Shown piece after piece: positions 52,209-60,551 of a DNA stretch of 64,000 nt. A program made the translations under genes and the position numbers. How positions within the stretch are numbered: the first letter of the stretch is position 1; each line of letters opens with the position of its first letter. Origin of the DNA: Chryseobacterium paridis (lineage in GTDB: Bacteria > Bacteroidota > Bacteroidia > Flavobacteriales > Weeksellaceae). The DNA lies in NCBI RefSeq assembly GCF_016595215.1, contig NZ_JAENHK010000010.1, positions 1,845,390 to 1,909,389 on the forward strand. Direction: 5' to 3'. The notes beneath the pieces were generated by a model. It made no database searches and had not been told where the DNA came from. It saw only the letters and a list, made by a program, of their open reading frames with translations.

Positions 52209-53309
52209 TTAGTCTGGTAAAATATTTTTAAAAAACTGAACAATATTGTCTTTAAGCTTAGAAAAACTTTCTGAAGTTCCGAATTCCTTATTGTCATATC
52301 CGATAGGAAATCCTTTTTCCACATACTCATTATTTTTCTGTAAAGTTAGGGTCTGAAAATTATCATTTACACTACCCAATTCATCCGTATGAATATCCAA
52401 AAACTTCACGGATGCCTGTTTAGAAAAATCAAGTTTATTAAGATCAATGGTTTTAATTTCTTTCTTCAGATCTGATCGAAAATAGAGATTCATACTCTTC
52501 ACGTTGATTACCGTCTGCCACTCTCCTGCATATACAGAATTAAGAATGTTCCAGGCATAATCAACAGGCTTTTTATCATACTTGTAATTATTCAGCATGT
52601 AATAAGCCTTGTTATATCGGTCCTCCCATTTATTTTGCTGAGTAAGGTCAAACTTTTCCTTCCCTCCTAAAAAATCGAATTTCTGAATATTATCAAAATC
52701 CTTTTTATATTGGTTATTGCACAAAAGAGGCATCGGCATATCTTTACCTCCGATTACTCTATATTTCCCATTCAGCAATGCAATATTGGCTGTATTCCCT
52801 TTGGCATCACTCAGAAAAAAATGACTTCCTCCTGCACTCGGCCACCAATCTATATTAGGTCCTTCATTCAAATGATCTACGACCTCCTTTACAGATTTGT
52901 AATTGTCTAATTGATATTGTATCCATTGTGCCCAAAACATATTGGGCTGTTTCGGATTATATACTTTTGTGGTTTCATCCAGGGAAAGCTCAACCAAAAA
53001 AAGACCTTTTTCATTGACTCCATAACATGGAAAATCGTACCCAAGAAGATTGAAGGTAACGGAACCATATTGAGAATTCCATTTGTTCGCTGCATCCAAA
53101 TTGTTTGTCGTAAGATTCTCCCAACTGATATTCCTTTTGGTGACACCACGTTTGTTCACAACGATCATTCCCGGCATCGTTTTCCAGTTTTCATTGAAAC
53201 CTACTACACAATAATCATTTCCTTTTAATAAAAATGCTGAACAGGCAGAAGCCAATGTACCATATGTAATGGTAAACAAAAGTAAACAGCGTGAAAATAA
53301 AAATTTCAT
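52209..53309 (-). CDS. Linear amide C-N hydrolase (choloylglycine hydrolase/penicillin V acylase family)
   Basis: The 366-residue protein has a signal peptide (about 1-22, ending SA). Cleavage would expose C23 (CSAFLL), the N-terminal nucleophile of this Ntn-hydrolase family. The downstream region AGGSHFFLSDAKGN also fits. Members hydrolyse bile-salt, penicillin V or other amide bonds. Here it would act in the periplasm; the substrate is unknown. Its ATG overlaps the stop of the WYL regulator by 4 bp, which suggests co-translation and control by that protein. Confidence 0.85.
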   Translation of the reverse strand: MKFLFSRCLLLFTITYGTLASACSAFLLKGNDYCVVGFNENWKTMPGMIVVNKRGVTKRNISWENLTTNNLDAANKWNSQYGSVTFNLLGYDFPCYGVNEKGLFLVELSLDETTKVYNPKQPNMFWAQWIQYQLDNYKSVKEVVDHLNEGPNIDWWPSAGGSHFFLSDAKGNTANIALLNGKYRVIGGKDMPMPLLCNNQYKKDFDNIQKFDFLGGKEKFDLTQQNKWEDRYNKAYYMLNNYKYDKKPVDYAWNILNSVYAGEWQTVINVKSMNLYFRSDLKKEIKTIDLNKLDFSKQASVKFLDIHTDELGSVNDNFQTLTLQKNNEYVEKGFPIGYDNKEFGTSESFSKLKDNIVQFFKNILPD

Positions 53310-54280
53310 AATCTTTTCGTTTGAATGTCTTTATATCTTTCAGAGATATCATTAATAAGATCTCTGAGTCTCACTTTAAGTATTTCAGGCTCCAAAATCA
53401 CAGCATAATCGGCAAATGTAATCAGCCATCGTGGAAAACCATCCTTAATCCATTCGGTTTCAAAAGTTAATAACATCCCTTCATCTGTTTCTACTTCTTC
53501 TATTAATCCATAATATTTTTTTGCATTGGCCAGGTGATTCATTATTTTCTTTTCTACCAATAATTTCACTTTTGTGACCTCATTTTTCGAATTTCTACGA
53601 TAGTCATTAATCCCGCCATATTCCTGCGAAAAAGGATTATGGGTCTTGGCAACCTGCAAAATACGATCAACCCTGAATTGTCTGAAATCTTTTCTTAATG
53701 TACAAAAAGCCATAATGTACCAGTAATTAAACTCCAGAAAAACCCCCACGGCTTCAATCATTCTATTAGAAACCTTAGAATCAATACTCTTGTATTCTAT
53801 TGATAGCTGAGTCTTTTCTGCAATGCTCTCAAGAATAGTAGGAATTATGTTTTTAATACTATCGGTGGTTGGCGCATGATAATTAAAGATATCAACCTGC
53901 TTTTCGACCGTTTGAATTAAATTCTTATCAGAATTTTTCAAAACCGAACGCACTTTTTCCATTGCGGTCTGATAATGGGATCCCAAACTCTGATGCGAAT
54001 ATCTTTGCATGAGCTTTTCAGCGGTGATAAAACTTAAAACTTCCTCCTTGGTAAACATTATTGGTGGAAGCTTATAACCATCCATTAAAGAATAACCGCT
54101 TCCCGCTTCACCTAAAATAGGGATTCCGGCATTCTCCAATGTTTTCACATCACGATAAATAGTTCTGATGCTTACTTCAAATTTTTCAGCCAGATCCTGA
54201 GCTCTTACCAGTGGTCTGGACTGTAATTGGGTAAGAATTGCTGTTACTCTATCGAGCTTCTTTAGATAATGGTCATTCAT
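53306..54280 (-). CDS. WYL-domain transcriptional regulator (YafY-like)
   Basis: The 324-residue protein has an N-terminal HTH (about 5-60, QDLAEKFEVSIRTIYRDVKT in part) and a WYL domain (about 145-230) with FNYWYIMAFCTLRKDFRQFRVDR, followed by the WCX region. WYL proteins sense ligands or single-stranded nucleic acids and regulate promoters. Its stop overlaps the start of the Ntn hydrolase gene (4 bp). No dyad I can assign lies in its own upstream region. Confidence 0.88.
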   Translation of the reverse strand: MNDHYLKKLDRVTAILTQLQSRPLVRAQDLAEKFEVSIRTIYRDVKTLENAGIPILGEAGSGYSLMDGYKLPPIMFTKEEVLSFITAEKLMQRYSHQSLGSHYQTAMEKVRSVLKNSDKNLIQTVEKQVDIFNYHAPTTDSIKNIIPTILESIAEKTQLSIEYKSIDSKVSNRMIEAVGVFLEFNYWYIMAFCTLRKDFRQFRVDRILQVAKTHNPFSQEYGGINDYRRNSKNEVTKVKLLVEKKIMNHLANAKKYYGLIEEVETDEGMLLTFETEWIKDGFPRWLITFADYAVILEPEILKVRLRDLINDISERYKDIQTKRL

Positions 54281-54379
54281 TGTATCCGATCATTCTTGAA
54301 ATTTTGATAAGAATTCCAGATAAAAGTAAACAACAATTTTACTTATATTTAGCTATCCAAGAATCCTATTGTATTAATA

Positions 54380-54949
54380 ATGAGTTACACCAATTTCCTA
54401 CAGACTATTGAAAAAATTTCCAACCTCGAACAGGAGGTCATTGATGAATTAATTTCAAATTTAGAATTAAAAAATTATAGAAAAGGTGATTTTTTACTAA
54501 AATCTGATGAAACCTGTAAACATTTTTATTTTTTAGAAAAAGGACTAGTGAAACTATTCTTTGATAATGGGGATAAAGATTTTATTATGACTTTTTTCTC
54601 TGAAAATTCGTTTTTCACAGAACTCAGTGGATTTCTGACAGGCAAACCTTCAAAATATATGTTTGTAGCTTTAGAACCAGTTCAGGTCTACTCTATCCGT
54701 AAAAATATTGTCGATACCCTCTGTAAAAAGTATCATTCGGCAGAAACTCTTTTCAGCAAATTGTATTCAAAAGCTCCTGTTAATATGATGGGAAGAATAA
54801 GTGAAATGCTGGAAGACGACGGCAAAAAAAGATACCATAACTTTTTAAAACAAAAGCCTGAGCTTATTCAGCGGATCAGTCTTGGGGACTTGGCAGACTA
54901 TATTGGAATTACTCAGGTATCATTAAGCAGAATTCGTGCACAAAAATGA
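54380..54949 (+). CDS. Crp/Fnr-family transcriptional regulator
   Basis: The 189-residue protein has a cyclic-nucleotide-binding-like beta domain (about 15-130) and a short C-terminal HTH (about 155-189, ISLGDLADYIGITQVSLSRIRAQK in part). It is the short flavobacterial type that ends directly after the recognition helix. It lacks the Cys cluster of Fnr. The ligand is unknown. It lies 78 bp before the AhpD-like gene on the same strand and may control it. Confidence 0.88.
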   Translation: MSYTNFLQTIEKISNLEQEVIDELISNLELKNYRKGDFLLKSDETCKHFYFLEKGLVKLFFDNGDKDFIMTFFSENSFFTELSGFLTGKPSKYMFVALEPVQVYSIRKNIVDTLCKKYHSAETLFSKLYSKAPVNMMGRISEMLEDDGKKRYHNFLKQKPELIQRISLGDLADYIGITQVSLSRIRAQK

Positions 54950-54989
54950 TTTTTTATCATTTGTAAAAAAATCTGAATTAAAACCCATC

Positions 54990-54997
54990 TACATTTG
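54990..54997 (+). promoter_or_regulatory. -7 promoter element of the AhpD-like gene
   Basis: TACATTTG, exact TAnnTTTG, 30 bp before the ATG at 55028. The gene therefore has its own promoter. Confidence 0.6.
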
Positions 54998-55027
54998 CTA
55001 CATAATTAATCAATAAAAAACAAAATT

Positions 55028-55489
55028 ATGTCACAAAGAATCAACGCATTCGCTATGGGAAACAAAGCTGTAAATGCACTTCACACAATGGGATACCATG
55101 TAGAAAATTCATCATTGGATAATTCCTTTCTGGAACTTCTTTATTTTCGTGTTTCACAGATGAACGGCTGTGCTTTTTGTCTGGATATGCACTCTAAACA
55201 ATTAAGAGCAAAAGGCGAAACAGAACAGAGAATATTTTTAGTAAGCGCATGGAGAGAATGCCCTTTTTACACTGAAAAAGAAAAAGCAGCTTTACTATGG
55301 GCGGAAAAGCTTACTGCTTTAAATGGAAAAGAAATTTCAGATGAAATATATACGGAAGTAAGCGCTCATTTTTCAGAAACTGAAATGGTAGATCTTACAA
55401 TGGCTGTTATTGCTATTAACAGTTATAACAGGGTAAATATAGCATTCGGTGCAGAAGTCGGTACCTATCAGGTTCCTGAAAAAAACTAA
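55028..55489 (+). CDS. AhpD-like carboxymuconolactone decarboxylase family protein
   Basis: The 153-residue helical protein has the AhpD-type motif NGCAFCLDMHSKQ (CxxC plus His). Such proteins are peroxidase or disulfide-cycle partners that detoxify peroxides. It lies after a Crp-like regulator gene and ends at a good terminator. Confidence 0.87.
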   Translation: MSQRINAFAMGNKAVNALHTMGYHVENSSLDNSFLELLYFRVSQMNGCAFCLDMHSKQLRAKGETEQRIFLVSAWRECPFYTEKEKAALLWAEKLTALNGKEISDEIYTEVSAHFSETEMVDLTMAVIAINSYNRVNIAFGAEVGTYQVPEKN

Positions 55490-55511
55490 ATCAATATTCA
55501 CCAGAAAAAAC

Positions 55512-55547
55512 AAGCCCGATAATTTTCCTTAACGGGCTTATTTTTTT
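55512..55547. terminator. Terminator between the AhpD-like gene and the ABC exporter gene
   Basis: AAGCCCG, loop, CGGGCTT followed by a T-run; the convergent ABC gene ends directly after it. Confidence 0.75.
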
Positions 55548-57355
55548 TAGTTTTCTTTAAATGTGTTCACCAATTTATCAAGATTAAGACTTCTTGCCGC
55601 GGCATCAAAAATCTCTCTGTATGTTCCATTTTGCAGAACCAACTCAGTATGGGTTCCACTTTCAACTACCCTTCCTTTTTTCATGACATAGATCTTATCA
55701 GAATCCAGGATCTGGGATAGGGAATGCGATATAATGATCACTGTTCGTCCCTCTTTAATTGCATCTAACGAATTTTTGATCTGTTCTGTTGCAATTGCAT
55801 CAAGACTTGCGGTAGGTTCATCGAGGAATATAATGGGCGGATTCTTTAGAAACAATCTTGCAATAGCTATTCTCTGCTGTTGACCTCCGGAAAGCTGAGT
55901 TGCATCGTGACGATATTGATCCGGCAAATCCAGGATCTGATCGTGCAGATACGCCTTTTTCGCAGCATCCTGAATTTCATCAAAGCTGGCATTCATATTT
56001 CCATAACGGATATTGTCTTCAATACTTCCCTGAAAAATATGATTCCTCTGCAACACCAATCCTATATCGTTTCTTAAAAAAGTATTATCATAATTATTTA
56101 AATCAACATTATCCAATAGAATCTCACCAGAATCCGGAAGATAAAACTTACATAAAAGGTTGATAATTGTTGATTTTCCGGCACCACTTAATCCTACTAA
56201 GGCTGTCGTTTTTCCATTCTCAATCTTCATAGAAACATCATGCAAAGCTTTAGTCCCGTTAGGGTAAGTAAAATCTATATTTTTAAGTTCGAATGTTCCT
56301 TTAATTTCTTTTTCTACAAATGTTCCGTTTTGTTCTTTTTCATCATCTGCATTTAAAATGTCAAAATAACCTTCTGCATAGATCATAGCATCATTCATAT
56401 CATCATAAATACGATGAAGCTGACGAATCGGTGAAGAAACATTATTGAAAAGCATAATATGAAGCATAATAGCTCCAATCGTCATTTGCTGATCCAGAAC
56501 CAGATAAACAGTTAATAAAATAATGAGAACCACTCCGAATTGTTCTATAAAAGTCTTCAGTCCATCATAAATAAAATTGGTTTTCCTTGTGAACATCTGG
56601 CTTTCCATTAATTGCATTTGCAGGTCGTATTGCTTTTTACCCTCAAATTTCTCACGAACAAAACTTTTAATGACCATAATAGAATTGATCAGGTTGAGCA
56701 ATCCAGAAGTTTTCTGCTCCCGCTGATTTCTCAATTGGCGCCGAACTCCTCCCAACTTACCGGCCTGTAGCGAACTGATGTAAAAATAAATGGGAACAAT
56801 TATCGTAGACACTATTCCTACATACACATTCTGCATATACATGATGATCAATGCTATAATAGCATTCGAGAAAAGTGGTAAAATATCGATGAAAAAGTTT
56901 TGGACCAGTTTTGTTAAGCTTTCAATTCCACGATCGATCCTTATCTGCAACTTTCCTGATTCATGATTCTCATCATTAAAATAAGCAACCCTATAGGTCA
57001 GTATCTTATCAATCGCTGATTGCGCCAGGACTGAACTTACATTAATCCTGATCTTCTCTCCATAGAATTTCTGTCCGAAATTGATGAAAATATTCAATAA
57101 TTCTTTTCCTAATAAAATAATAGAAATCACAACCAACACATGAATCCCCTCGGTCATAGGATGTGGAAGATGGGTAAGCTGTGTGACCTCATCTACTGTA
57201 TATTTTAAAACCAACGGATTGACCTGTGCAGCCAGTGCTCCTAAAAAAGTAAGAAACAATGTTCCATAGATCATTAAACGATAAGGCCTTATAAACGGAA
57301 TAAGTTGTTTATATATTCCGAATAAGGTAATTGTTCTGTTAAAGGGTTTCGCCAT
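55547..57355 (-). CDS. Type I ABC exporter (fused permease and ATPase)
   Basis: A 602-residue protein when started at MAKPFNRTITLFG. It has six membrane spans (about 15-315) and an ATPase (about 345-580) with Walker A GLSGAGKST, signature LSGGQQQRIAIARL and Walker B IIFLDEPTASLD. As a homodimer it exports lipids, peptides or drugs. The frame is open to 57403, but the terminator of the upstream baeRF3 gene (57409-57429) runs right up to that ATG, which favours the 57355 start. The substrate is unknown. Confidence 0.9.
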   Translation of the reverse strand: MAKPFNRTITLFGIYKQLIPFIRPYRLMIYGTLFLTFLGALAAQVNPLVLKYTVDEVTQLTHLPHPMTEGIHVLVVISIILLGKELLNIFINFGQKFYGEKIRINVSSVLAQSAIDKILTYRVAYFNDENHESGKLQIRIDRGIESLTKLVQNFFIDILPLFSNAIIALIIMYMQNVYVGIVSTIIVPIYFYISSLQAGKLGGVRRQLRNQREQKTSGLLNLINSIMVIKSFVREKFEGKKQYDLQMQLMESQMFTRKTNFIYDGLKTFIEQFGVVLIILLTVYLVLDQQMTIGAIMLHIMLFNNVSSPIRQLHRIYDDMNDAMIYAEGYFDILNADDEKEQNGTFVEKEIKGTFELKNIDFTYPNGTKALHDVSMKIENGKTTALVGLSGAGKSTIINLLCKFYLPDSGEILLDNVDLNNYDNTFLRNDIGLVLQRNHIFQGSIEDNIRYGNMNASFDEIQDAAKKAYLHDQILDLPDQYRHDATQLSGGQQQRIAIARLFLKNPPIIFLDEPTASLDAIATEQIKNSLDAIKEGRTVIIISHSLSQILDSDKIYVMKKGRVVESGTHTELVLQNGTYREIFDAAARSLNLDKLVNTFKEN

Positions 57356-57403
57356 TCTTACTAAGATCTTTAGTAAAATTAAAGCTTTTTTAAAACAATC
57401 CAT

Positions 57404-57430
57404 AAAAAAAGCTGGACTAATGCCAGCTTA
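57404..57430 (-). terminator. Terminator of the baeRF3 gene
   Basis: On the minus strand AAGCTGG, loop, CCAGCTT, then a run of T (57408-57404) that reaches the ATG at 57403. Confidence 0.7.
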
Positions 57431-57454
57431 TATTTTATCGAGGATAATTTATTT

Positions 57455-58534
57455 TTAATATCTCGTTTTTAAAACGATCTTTCCAAGATCCAAAAGTTCA
57501 TCCTGATGGGTAAAATGAACTCTGCCTTTTTTAGAAAATACTTCCCATGCAATAATAGACACAATATCATCGACAACACCTTGCTCTTTGGAATCATCTA
57601 TATATTCAAATGTACGGTCATCTATCATTTTCACAGGTTGCTCATAATCCTGATGAACGATCAGCAGATCCCCTCTTCCGTCCAGCGCCGCCTGATAAAT
57701 TTCCTGTAAGTCAGTAAGAACAGTTCCATGGGGAACAGCTTCTTTAATTTCTTCAATGGCCAAAGCACGATTTTCTTTTTGCTTAGCTTTGATAATTTCA
57801 TAGGCTTGTTCAACAATGTGATGCTCTTCAGCAGAAACATAATTTTTATTATCATGTCCTATATAAATTTTAGGAACATCAGCAACTTCAAGAAGTTTAC
57901 TGTAATTATCCGCTGTACTGATAACCACAACATTCAGATTTGTTTTCTTGTAAATTTCAACAACAGATTTATCAACTCTGTTAAAATATTCTTTGATTTG
58001 GTTATCTACCTGTTTTGAATCGCTTCTCACATCAGAGTGTGTGATATAGAACGGATTTTGAGGAAATGGAAATCCTTCTTCACGAACTTCCTTTATAATA
58101 GAATCATTTAAGGCCTCATACAACTTTGTTCCACTTTGTGTCAATAATAAAATAAGATATTCCTGCGCTCTCACTGCCGCCTTGATAAGAGGTCTTACTG
58201 CAAATTTTTCGTCTATTTCAGCTACATTTCCTCTTGATGACCATGTAGATTTGATAATTTCTTCCGTATCCTTGGATAAAAAAATATGCAGACTATCAAG
58301 GTTGTACTGATGATCTATTTTACCTGCAATATTCTCTAATTTTTCCAGAACTTCTGCCGCGGGTCTTTTTCCATATTCATCAATAACTCTGTTTTCAGCT
58401 TCTTTGATGAGGTTTTTTAAAATAATTTCATCTTGTTGGTTTTCCGGAAAAGTCCGATGTGTATTTAATGAAATACTTACACAAGGTTCATTTCTTTCAT
58501 TGGCTAGTTTTTGTAATTTTTCTTGTAATGACAT
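57455..58534 (-). CDS. Bacterial release-factor-like protein (baeRF3 family)
   Basis: The 359-residue protein matches the baeRF3 group of archaeo-eukaryotic-release-factor-like proteins found in bacteria. The N-terminal part (about 1-120) starts MSLQEKLQKLANERNEPCVSIS and the central part has a peptidyl-tRNA-hydrolase-like fold. No GGQ loop is visible; I find GRGDLLIVHQ instead. Such proteins are proposed to act on ribosomes or stalled translation, but biochemistry is lacking. It is divergent from hmp across 347 bp with several dyads. Confidence 0.7.
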   Translation of the reverse strand: MSLQEKLQKLANERNEPCVSISLNTHRTFPENQQDEIILKNLIKEAENRVIDEYGKRPAAEVLEKLENIAGKIDHQYNLDSLHIFLSKDTEEIIKSTWSSRGNVAEIDEKFAVRPLIKAAVRAQEYLILLLTQSGTKLYEALNDSIIKEVREEGFPFPQNPFYITHSDVRSDSKQVDNQIKEYFNRVDKSVVEIYKKTNLNVVVISTADNYSKLLEVADVPKIYIGHDNKNYVSAEEHHIVEQAYEIIKAKQKENRALAIEEIKEAVPHGTVLTDLQEIYQAALDGRGDLLIVHQDYEQPVKMIDDRTFEYIDDSKEQGVVDDIVSIIAWEVFSKKGRVHFTHQDELLDLGKIVLKTRY

Positions 58535-58587
58535 ATTTGTATTTTTAATTAATAATGAAATTTAGTGAATTATTTTATCACTTTAGC

Positions 58588-58600
58588 TGTATTAAATACA
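58588..58600. promoter_or_regulatory. Perfect palindrome TGTATT-A-AATACA near baeRF3
   Basis: A 13-bp perfect dyad, 54 bp before the baeRF3 ATG at 58534. Its half-site TGTATT also occurs in the hmp operator, but with 2 bp less between halves. Confidence 0.45.
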
Positions 58601-58643
58601 AAAACCAGACCTTAAAAATAATTAAACGCTCATTTAAATATCA

Positions 58644-58670
58644 AATATTTAAAATTGAATTTTAAATATT
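58644..58670. promoter_or_regulatory. Perfect 13-1-13 dyad in the hmp/baeRF3 intergenic region
   Basis: AATATTTAAAATT, G, AATTTTAAATATT: exact symmetry over 27 bp. It is AT-only apart from the centre base, so chance cannot be excluded, although this length is unusual. Confidence 0.45.
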
Positions 58671-58813
58671 ACACTATTTTGATAGAATGTCAGCATTATT
58701 TTAATGTAATGATAAATTAGATAGAAAACATTTCCTATTACTCTATTGTAGAACTTTTACCCAGGAACATTTTTAAAACCCATTTTCTTTGAATTGATAA
58801 ATGTCATTTTTTA

Positions 58814-58838
58814 ATTGTTGTATTTAAAATACGACAAT
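58814..58838. promoter_or_regulatory. NsrR-like operator of hmp
   Basis: Half-sites ATTGTTGTATTT and AAATACGACAAT flank a single A; 11 of 12 positions are symmetric. This has the 1-bp-centred form and ATTTAAAAT core of known NsrR sites. It ends 12 bp before the -7 element and should block transcription without NO. Confidence 0.7.
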
Positions 58839-58850
58839 ATGATTTTTTTG

Positions 58851-58858
58851 TACATTTG
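58851..58858 (+). promoter_or_regulatory. -7 promoter element of hmp
   Basis: TACATTTG, exact TAnnTTTG, 23 bp before the ATG at 58882. Confidence 0.65.
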
Positions 58859-58881
58859 TTTCAACCTTAAAAAACAATAAG

Positions 58882-60084
58882 ATGGATGACAAACAAAAAG
58901 CTTTGGTAAAAGCCACCGTTCCTGTTTTAAAAACGAATGGTACTGATCTGACAAAACATTTTTATTCAAGAATGTTTACACACAATCCTGAACTCAAAAA
59001 CCTTTTCAATATGAGTAATCAGGCAAGTGGTAAACAACAAAACGCTCTCGCTGGTGCTGTACTAGCTTACGCTGAGCATATCGAAAATCCTGGAGTCCTT
59101 ATCAATGCATTACAGTCTATTGGCAACAAACATGTAAGCTTACATATAAGTCCTGAACAATATGATATTGTAGGATTGCATTTAATCTCCTCCATAAAAG
59201 AAGTACTTGGAGATGCTGCCAGTACAGATTTGATAGAAGCCTGGACTATTGCATACAACGAACTGGCTAAAATAATGATATCGCTGGAGGACAAGATGTA
59301 TGAATCTACTTTAAAAAAAGTAGGTGGATGGAAAGGCTGGAGAACATTTGTTATTGCTGATATTATAGAAGAAAGCAGTGAAATCAAATCATTTTACCTT
59401 ACACCAAAGGATTCTAAGCCCATTGCAGATTATCTTCCAGGACAATACATTTCTGTGAAAACATTTGTTCCGCTTTTAGGGTATGAACAACCTAGGCAAT
59501 ACAGTCTGTCATCAGCATTCAATCCTAAATACTATAGAATATCCGTAAAAAGGGAAAAAAATCAGCATTCCCCGGATGGTATTGTATCCAATCTTTTACA
59601 TCAAAAATCTATAGGTGATGAAATAGAGGCAACCGCTCCTTCAGGGATATTCCATGCGGATCTTGTCACAGAAGATCCATTGGTACTCATAAGTGGCGGT
59701 GTCGGAGCCACTCCCCTTCTCAGCATGCTGGAAACAAACAAAAATAATCTTCAGAAAAATACTGTCGTATGGCTACATAGCTGCCGGGATGAAAAAGTTC
59801 ATGCATTTAAAGACCACGTGAATCACTTGGATCAAAATAATAATTGGCTTACTACCCATATCTTCTATGAAAATATAGAAAAGGAAGAAAACAATCTTGT
59901 AAAAAAGGGAAGAATTAACCTTCATGAAATTAAAGAAGAAATTCTTATTGATAAAGCAAAATATTATATTTGTGGTCCCGAAGCATTTATAAAAGTGCAA
60001 TATGATTCACTGATGCAACTGGGTATTGCTAAAGAAAATATTCTTTACGAGGAATTCGGGCCGCAACTTCTTCATTTAAATTAA
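58882..60084 (+). CDS. hmp: Flavohaemoglobin, nitric oxide dioxygenase
   Basis: The 400-residue protein has a globin domain (about 1-140) with the proximal His H84 in GNKHVSLHIS and the distal Tyr Y28. A ferredoxin-reductase-like FAD part follows (RQYSLSSAF and LPGQYISVK motifs) and then an NAD part (SGGVGATPLLSML). It converts NO and O2 to nitrate. The NsrR-like regulator gene follows 6 bp after its stop, and the promoter carries an NsrR-type operator. Confidence 0.95.
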   Translation: MDDKQKALVKATVPVLKTNGTDLTKHFYSRMFTHNPELKNLFNMSNQASGKQQNALAGAVLAYAEHIENPGVLINALQSIGNKHVSLHISPEQYDIVGLHLISSIKEVLGDAASTDLIEAWTIAYNELAKIMISLEDKMYESTLKKVGGWKGWRTFVIADIIEESSEIKSFYLTPKDSKPIADYLPGQYISVKTFVPLLGYEQPRQYSLSSAFNPKYYRISVKREKNQHSPDGIVSNLLHQKSIGDEIEATAPSGIFHADLVTEDPLVLISGGVGATPLLSMLETNKNNLQKNTVVWLHSCRDEKVHAFKDHVNHLDQNNNWLTTHIFYENIEKEENNLVKKGRINLHEIKEEILIDKAKYYICGPEAFIKVQYDSLMQLGIAKENILYEEFGPQLLHLN

Positions 60085-60090
60085 CAATCA

Positions 60091-60540
60091 ATGAAACTGA
60101 ACCACTTTACCGATTACAGCTTACGGGTTCTTATTTATTTAAATCAAAGTAACCCAAAATCATGTTCTTTGGATGAACTATCCGAAAAACTAAATATACT
60201 GCGTAATCACCTCATTAAAGTGGTTCAGTTTCTCTCTCAAAAAGAATTGGTTGTAACTAAACGAGGAAAAAACGGAGGAATTCTTATCTCCGAAAAAGCC
60301 AATACAACCGGATTAGGAGATCTTATACATTTATTAGAACAGGATGACAGCCCAATTATAAATTGCCATTCAAAACCATGTATATTTATGTCCTTTAACT
60401 GTAAGCTAAAATCATTTTTAGATATTGCTTATCAGGCCTTCATCACCAGTATGAATCAGCATTATCTATCGGATCTGGTTTTTAATAATTGGGAAATTAT
60501 TTTCAGCAGTCAGCACAATACAACGAAACCATCTGCTTAG
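60091..60540 (+). CDS. nsrR: Rrf2-family NO-sensing repressor, NsrR-like
   Basis: The 149-residue protein has a winged HTH (about 1-65, LDELSEKLNILRNHLIKVVQ in part) and a three-cysteine cluster at C92, C97 and C104 (NCHSKPC...NCK). E. coli NsrR uses C91, C96 and C102. The cluster should hold an Fe-S centre that reacts with NO. It shares a transcript with hmp and probably represses it and itself through the operator at 58814-58838. NsrR is preferred over IscR because of the context. Confidence 0.85.
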   Translation: MKLNHFTDYSLRVLIYLNQSNPKSCSLDELSEKLNILRNHLIKVVQFLSQKELVVTKRGKNGGILISEKANTTGLGDLIHLLEQDDSPIINCHSKPCIFMSFNCKLKSFLDIAYQAFITSMNQHYLSDLVFNNWEIIFSSQHNTTKPSA

Positions 60541-60551
60541 TCCTTTCGTTC

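Larger units (their letters stand above)
58535..58881. other. Divergent regulatory region between baeRF3 and hmp
   Basis: The region holds three symmetric sites: TGTATT-A-AATACA (58588-58600), a 13-1-13 perfect dyad with AATATTTAAAATT arms (58644-58670), and the NsrR-like dyad (58814-58838) of hmp. No ORF is seen. The three sites share ATTTAAAAT or TGTATT words. Confidence 0.6.
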
